Below, in pieces: positions 60,253-64,000 of a DNA stretch of 64,000 bases; position 1 is the first letter of the stretch; each line of letters opens with the position of its first letter. Location: the NCBI RefSeq assembly GCF_039831995.1, contig NZ_JBDOIO010000003.1, forward strand, positions 930,001 through 994,000. Reading direction: 5' to 3'. The position numbers were made by a program, and so were the translations under genes. Under the pieces are notes generated by a model, which was not told where the DNA came from, made no database searches, and saw nothing but the letters and a program-made list of their open reading frames with translations. This DNA is from Paenibacillus pabuli (GTDB lineage: Bacteria; Bacillota; Bacilli; Paenibacillales; Paenibacillaceae).

Positions 60253-62514
60253 TCAATTCATTTCCAAGTATTTTCCCGTAATCGACTGTTCTGCATGGAT
60301 GATCTGTGATGGAATACCTTCAAATACAACTTGTCCACCCTTGCTGCCTCCATCCGGTCCCATATCGATAATCCAATCCGCCTGACTGATCACATCAAGA
60401 TTATGCTCGATAACAATGACCGTGTTGCCTGCATCCACGAGACGGTTCATGATCTCCAGGAGATGGCCGATATCCGACATATGAAGACCCGTCGTTGGCT
60501 CGTCCATTACATAGATACTGCCTTTTTTGTGCAGTTCACTTGCGAGTTTGATTCTTTGGCATTCCCCGCCGGAGAGTGTGCTCAGCGGCTGACCAAGTGT
60601 AATATAGTTTAGTCCGACATCGCTCATCGCCTGAAGCTTGCGTACCACTTCTTTTAATTGAAAAAACTCGAGCGCTTGTTCAACGGTCATCTCCAGCACT
60701 TCAGCAATAGATTTACCGCCAAGCTTGTACGCTAACACCTCTTCTTTGAACCTCCTGCCTTCGCATACGTCACATGGAAGTTTCACGCTGTCCAAAAAGG
60801 ATAGGTCTGTATATAAGACACCAAGTCCTTGACAGTTATCACACGCTCCCTTGGAATTAAAACTGAACAAGCCTTGATTCACCTTATTTTCCTTGGCAAA
60901 GGCTTTGCGCACGTCATCCATAATGCCCGTGTACGTGGCCGGATTCGAACGTGTTGATACACCCACTGCAGATTGGTCGATGACGATTGCATCTGCATGC
61001 TGGCTGAGAAATACTTCGTTAATTAGCGTACTTTTCCCCGATCCGGCAACACCAGTAATCACCGTAAGCACTCCGGTCGGAATGTCTACACTCACATTCT
61101 GCAAGTTATGCAAGGTTGCATCCTGAACAGACAATTTGCCAGATGGCTGCCTACAGTCTTGTTTCAATTGCAGAGGCCGTTTCATGTGGGTGCCAGTCAG
61201 TGTATTTGATTCCAGCAGTCCAACAAAATTACCTTCATATACAATGGTACCGCCGCGGTTACCCGCGTGAGGTCCGACATCCACGATATGGTCTGCAACC
61301 TTGATGACATCCGGATCGTGCTCAACAACAATGACGGTGTTACCCTTGTCACGCAGCTTTTGAAGCAATTCATTTAATCGGTGTACATCACGAGGATGCA
61401 AGCCAACACTAGGCTCATCAAAGATATAAGTGACATCTACAAGGCTGCCGCTTAGGTGCTTTACCATTTTGACGCGCTGCGACTCTCCGCCGGATAACGT
61501 ATCTGTCTCACGATCCAATGTCAGGTAGTCCAGTCCAATATCCACCAGATGCTGCAGCCGTACTGATAAGGACTTAATGACCGGGGCTGCAGCTGCATTA
61601 TCCAGTTCCTGAATGATGCGAATAAGCTGGCCCACTTCCATGGCAGACATCTCTGCAATATTCAGTCCATTAATTCTGCAACTGAGCGCTGCCTGACTAA
61701 GTCGTGCACCGTTACAGCTGGAGCAAGGACCTTCTGAGATAAACGGCATCACCGCTTTTTGCGTGCGTTCCGATTTTGTCTTCACATCCTGCTTGATGTA
61801 CTTATTGGTGAATTTCTCTATAACTCCTTCTACTGTAATATTCGTTGCTTTACCAGCGAAGTCCATCTTTACTTTTCTTGCCTTACCATACAAAAGCAGA
61901 TTTAATTCCGCTTCGGAGTATTCGCTTAACTTCTTGTCGGGATCAAAGTCCCCTGATTGCAGCACCATGTTCCAATCCCAGCCGTCCACGGCATAGTCCG
62001 GGAGCATGAGAGCACCTTCGTTTAGAGATTTATCCATATCCACAGCCTTGCTCATATTCACGCCAAGCCTTCGTCCGATTCCGTTACACTCGGGACACAT
62101 GCCTTGTGGGTCATTAAACGAGAACATATTGACTGGCCCGACGTAAGGCTGACCAACGCGAGAGAATAGAAGGCGAAGAATGGGTGAAATATCGGTGATC
62201 GTACCCATTGTAGAGTGAGATCCACCGCCGAGCCGCTTCTGGTCCACAATCACCGCCATACTCAGATTTTCGATGGCATCGGTATCCGGCTGCGGTACAC
62301 GAGGCAAAAACGTACGCACGAACATACTGAAGTTTTCATTCAACAATCGTGTGGATTCTGCGGCAATGGTATCGAAGACAATCGATGATTTGCCAGATCC
62401 GGATACTCCGGTGAAGATCGTAATTTTACGCTTCGGGATGCGCAAGGATACGTTCTTGAGGTTGTTCTCCCTTGCACCAGTGAGTACAATGTACTCCTGA
62501 TTAGATTCACTCAT
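60253..62514 (-). CDS. UvrA-like ABC ATPase (short UvrA paralogue)
   Basis: 753 residues, about 200 shorter than UvrA of the excision repair complex. Two ABC ATPase halves: Walker A GVSGSGKSSIVFDT (residues about 36-49) and GVAGSGKSTLINEVF (about 490-504), signature LSGGESQRVKMVKHL and LSGGECQRIKLASELH, Walker B YIFDEPSVGLHP and YVMDEPTTGLH. Zinc-binding pairs CPECNGIG/CSSCNGARLS and CDNCQGLG/CDVCEGRRF are present. The missing length is where UvrA holds its UvrB- and DNA-interacting insertions. Such proteins occur as stand-alone copies, some linked to resistance to DNA-intercalating drugs; that role here is inference. Confidence 0.92.
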   Translation of the reverse strand: MSESNQEYIVLTGARENNLKNVSLRIPKRKITIFTGVSGSGKSSIVFDTIAAESTRLLNENFSMFVRTFLPRVPQPDTDAIENLSMAVIVDQKRLGGGSHSTMGTITDISPILRLLFSRVGQPYVGPVNMFSFNDPQGMCPECNGIGRRLGVNMSKAVDMDKSLNEGALMLPDYAVDGWDWNMVLQSGDFDPDKKLSEYSEAELNLLLYGKARKVKMDFAGKATNITVEGVIEKFTNKYIKQDVKTKSERTQKAVMPFISEGPCSSCNGARLSQAALSCRINGLNIAEMSAMEVGQLIRIIQELDNAAAAPVIKSLSVRLQHLVDIGLDYLTLDRETDTLSGGESQRVKMVKHLSGSLVDVTYIFDEPSVGLHPRDVHRLNELLQKLRDKGNTVIVVEHDPDVIKVADHIVDVGPHAGNRGGTIVYEGNFVGLLESNTLTGTHMKRPLQLKQDCRQPSGKLSVQDATLHNLQNVSVDIPTGVLTVITGVAGSGKSTLINEVFLSQHADAIVIDQSAVGVSTRSNPATYTGIMDDVRKAFAKENKVNQGLFSFNSKGACDNCQGLGVLYTDLSFLDSVKLPCDVCEGRRFKEEVLAYKLGGKSIAEVLEMTVEQALEFFQLKEVVRKLQAMSDVGLNYITLGQPLSTLSGGECQRIKLASELHKKGSIYVMDEPTTGLHMSDIGHLLEIMNRLVDAGNTVIVIEHNLDVISQADWIIDMGPDGGSKGGQVVFEGIPSQIIHAEQSITGKYLEMN

Positions 62515-62623
62515 GCGTAAGAACCCTCCGATTTATTCATGATTAAGATACAGCCATGGCTTGGACTTTGTAAGTAATTATTGGTTTTGATGACCCCATT
62601 TGATTTAGGCGGTTTTGGTAGTA

Positions 62624-62676
62624 GACACCATCCAATGACGTTTAGATTGTAAGGCACCATTTAAAGCCATGTCAAC
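62624..62676 (-). promoter_or_regulatory. Predicted promoter of the UvrA-like gene, resembling the ArsR promoter
   Basis: Minus strand TTGACA (62670-62675), 18 bases, TACAAT (62646-62651), 132 bases before the UvrA-like start. Aligned without gaps to 31388-31440, 37 of 53 positions match, including GACACCAT and CATGTCAAC; the palindromic halves that make the ArsR operators are not preserved here. Confidence 0.5.
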
Positions 62677-62776
62677 GGACCTTCATTCTTTTTCCGAAAA
62701 AAGCGTAAGTGACAAGAAGAGGCATACTTTATCCTCAATTGGTTCACCTTATCTGAGAAGGAGAGGTGTACCTACA

Positions 62777-64000
62777 TTGACGGATTTAAGCTGTACAGCA
62801 CAAGATGCCTCCTCATCATCGGAAGGCAAGGAGAACGGAAAGTTGAAATGGTGGCAGCTATCCCTGCTCGGCATTGGCTGCACGATTGGTACCGGATATT
62901 TTCTGGGTTCGGGAATAGGTATCAAACAGACCGGACCCTCAATGGTACTATCCTTTTTGATCGCAGCGCTGGGTACCTATATTGTGTTTCATTTTCTGGC
63001 TAAAATGACGACTGCAGATCCTCAGGAAGGTTCGTTCTGCTATTATGCCGGTAAAGCCTTTGGGCGTTGGGCCCGCTTTGGTTGCGGCTGGAATTATTGG
63101 AGCACCAAAATTTTAATTATGGGAAGCCAGTTAACGGCCTTGTCCATTCTCTCCCGATTTTGGTTTCCAAATGTTCCGCTCTGGATATTCGCGGCCGGTT
63201 ACGCCGTACTGTCCATTTTCGTCGTCTTACTCGGGACACAGTGGTTTGACAAAATTGAGAATGTCCTCGCCGTGGTCAAAACGGCAGCCATAGTCATGTT
63301 TATTCTGCTGGCCGCAGCCGCACTCTTTGGCTGGATTCATGGAGGAAGCAGTGGACGGCCTGGCATGCCAAGTTCAGCTGCTGAACTGTTTCCCGGAAAA
63401 TTCCCTGCCTTCTGGTCATCTCTTCTCTATGCGTTTTACGCATATGGTGGTGTAGAGACCATAGGTCTCATGTCCATTCAGTTACAGGATAAAAAGGATG
63501 CACCCAAAGCTGGGAAGGTCATGCTAACCGGCCTTTCAATTCTTTACATGTTATCGATCGGCTTGGCTGTATTCATGGTGCACTATACCAAGATGAATGA
63601 AAAGGAAAGCCCATTTGTCACGGCTCTATCGTCGTATCATTTAGAATTCTTTCCCCATGTATTCAATGGGGCCATCATCTTGGCCGGTTTTTCAGCTATG
63701 AGTGCTTCCTTGTTTGCTGTCGTTAACCTGTTGGTGACCATGTCCAAGGATGGAGACGCGCCTAAGTTATTTAAGGCGAAGCTGAAGTTTAAACAACTTC
63801 CTCTACCTTCCCTTGCGCTTGCTGCGGTTGGACTGTGCGCCTCCATTGTGACAGCCCTCCTGCTTCCAGGAAAGATATATGAGTACATCACTACTGCAGC
63901 AGGGATTTTACAGATGTATAATTGGTCCTTTATCATTATTGCGGCGTTCAAAATACTTCGAATCCGAACTCGAGATATGATACTTGGCATATCCGGATTG
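62777..64000 (+). CDS. APC family amino acid permease (cut by right window edge)
   Basis: An open frame of 408 codons runs to the window end. I start at a TTG at 62777 because AAGGAGAGGTG lies eight bases upstream; no ATG fits. Hydrophilic N-terminus of about 30 residues, then LLGIGCTIGTGYFLGSGIGIKQTGPSMVLSF (the APC G-x-G-T-G-x-F helix 1), PQEGSFCYYAGKAFGRWARFGCGWNYWSTK, and FWSSLLYAFYAYGGVETIGLMSIQLQ (helix 6). Ten or so helices are visible. Substrate is probably an amino acid; not fixed by sequence. Confidence 0.88.
   Translation, partial: MTDLSCTAQDASSSSEGKENGKLKWWQLSLLGIGCTIGTGYFLGSGIGIKQTGPSMVLSFLIAALGTYIVFHFLAKMTTADPQEGSFCYYAGKAFGRWARFGCGWNYWSTKILIMGSQLTALSILSRFWFPNVPLWIFAAGYAVLSIFVVLLGTQWFDKIENVLAVVKTAAIVMFILLAAAALFGWIHGGSSGRPGMPSSAAELFPGKFPAFWSSLLYAFYAYGGVETIGLMSIQLQDKKDAPKAGKVMLTGLSILYMLSIGLAVFMVHYTKMNEKESPFVTALSSYHLEFFPHVFNGAIILAGFSAMSASLFAVVNLLVTMSKDGDAPKLFKAKLKFKQLPLPSLALAAVGLCASIVTALLLPGKIYEYITTAAGILQMYNWSFIIIAAFKILRIRTRDMILGISGL

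Overview
The window looks like a chromosomal stretch of a Paenibacillus-type, spore-forming, plant-polysaccharide-degrading Firmicute. This is inferred from the repeated pairing of YesM/YesN-type two-component systems with ATPase-less CUT1 sugar transporters, many glycosidases, an S-layer-anchored GH3 protein, a Tlp-type small acid-soluble spore protein, a GerA/GerC/GerB germinant-receptor operon, strong AGGAGG ribosome binding sites and moderate GC. It is ordinary housekeeping and accessory chromosome. I see no rRNA, tRNA, insertion sequence, prophage or CRISPR array.

Layout. (1) 1-8.2 kb, minus strand: lipoprotein - two permeases - GH130 - a large glycosidase cut by the window edge, plus a histidine kinase/AraC-type response regulator. 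(2) 8.4-21.2 kb: lipoprotein - two permeases - GH78-like operon on the minus strand, a divergent kinase/regulator pair, then a 1483-residue GH3-CBM6-SLH surface protein whose promoter resembles that of the transporter operon. (3) 21.3-33.2 kb: small metabolic, regulatory and spore genes, including AraC/GH105, EamA/LysR, YitT, an ArsR-AHSA1-YdeI operon with two palindromic operators, darcynin, Crp/Fnr and a collagen-like protein. (4) 33.3-37.3 kb: germinant receptor operon. (5) 38.7-47.3 kb: guanidine assimilation locus. (6) 47.4-51.1 kb: a GNAT gene, a membrane-protein pseudogene, AraC and GH27. (7) 51.3-59.6 kb: a third sugar transporter with its own two-component system and a GH88 hydrolase sharing a long promoter element. 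(8) 59.7-64 kb: GNAT, a UvrA-like ABC ATPase and the start of an APC permease.

How they work together. Three times the pattern is: an extracytoplasmic-sensing kinase, a regulator with AraC-type DNA-binding domain, a sugar-binding lipoprotein, two permeases, and one or more glycosidases. No transporter ATPase lies in the window, so a shared MsmX-type ATPase encoded elsewhere is expected. In two clusters a long ungapped promoter element recurs in front of the lipoprotein gene and in front of a separate glycosidase gene, defining two local regulons.

The most interesting locus is 38.7-47.3 kb. Genes that look like 'urea carboxylase / allophanate hydrolase' sit behind a clear guanidine-I (ykkC) riboswitch with an overlapping terminator. 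They are therefore best read as guanidine carboxylase, carboxyguanidine deiminase subunits and allophanate hydrolase. Both divergent promoters, of this operon and of an APC permease, carry exact TGTNA-N7-TNACA GlnR/TnrA boxes, so the locus appears gated by guanidine and by nitrogen status, and the permease is a candidate nitrogen-compound (possibly guanidine) importer.
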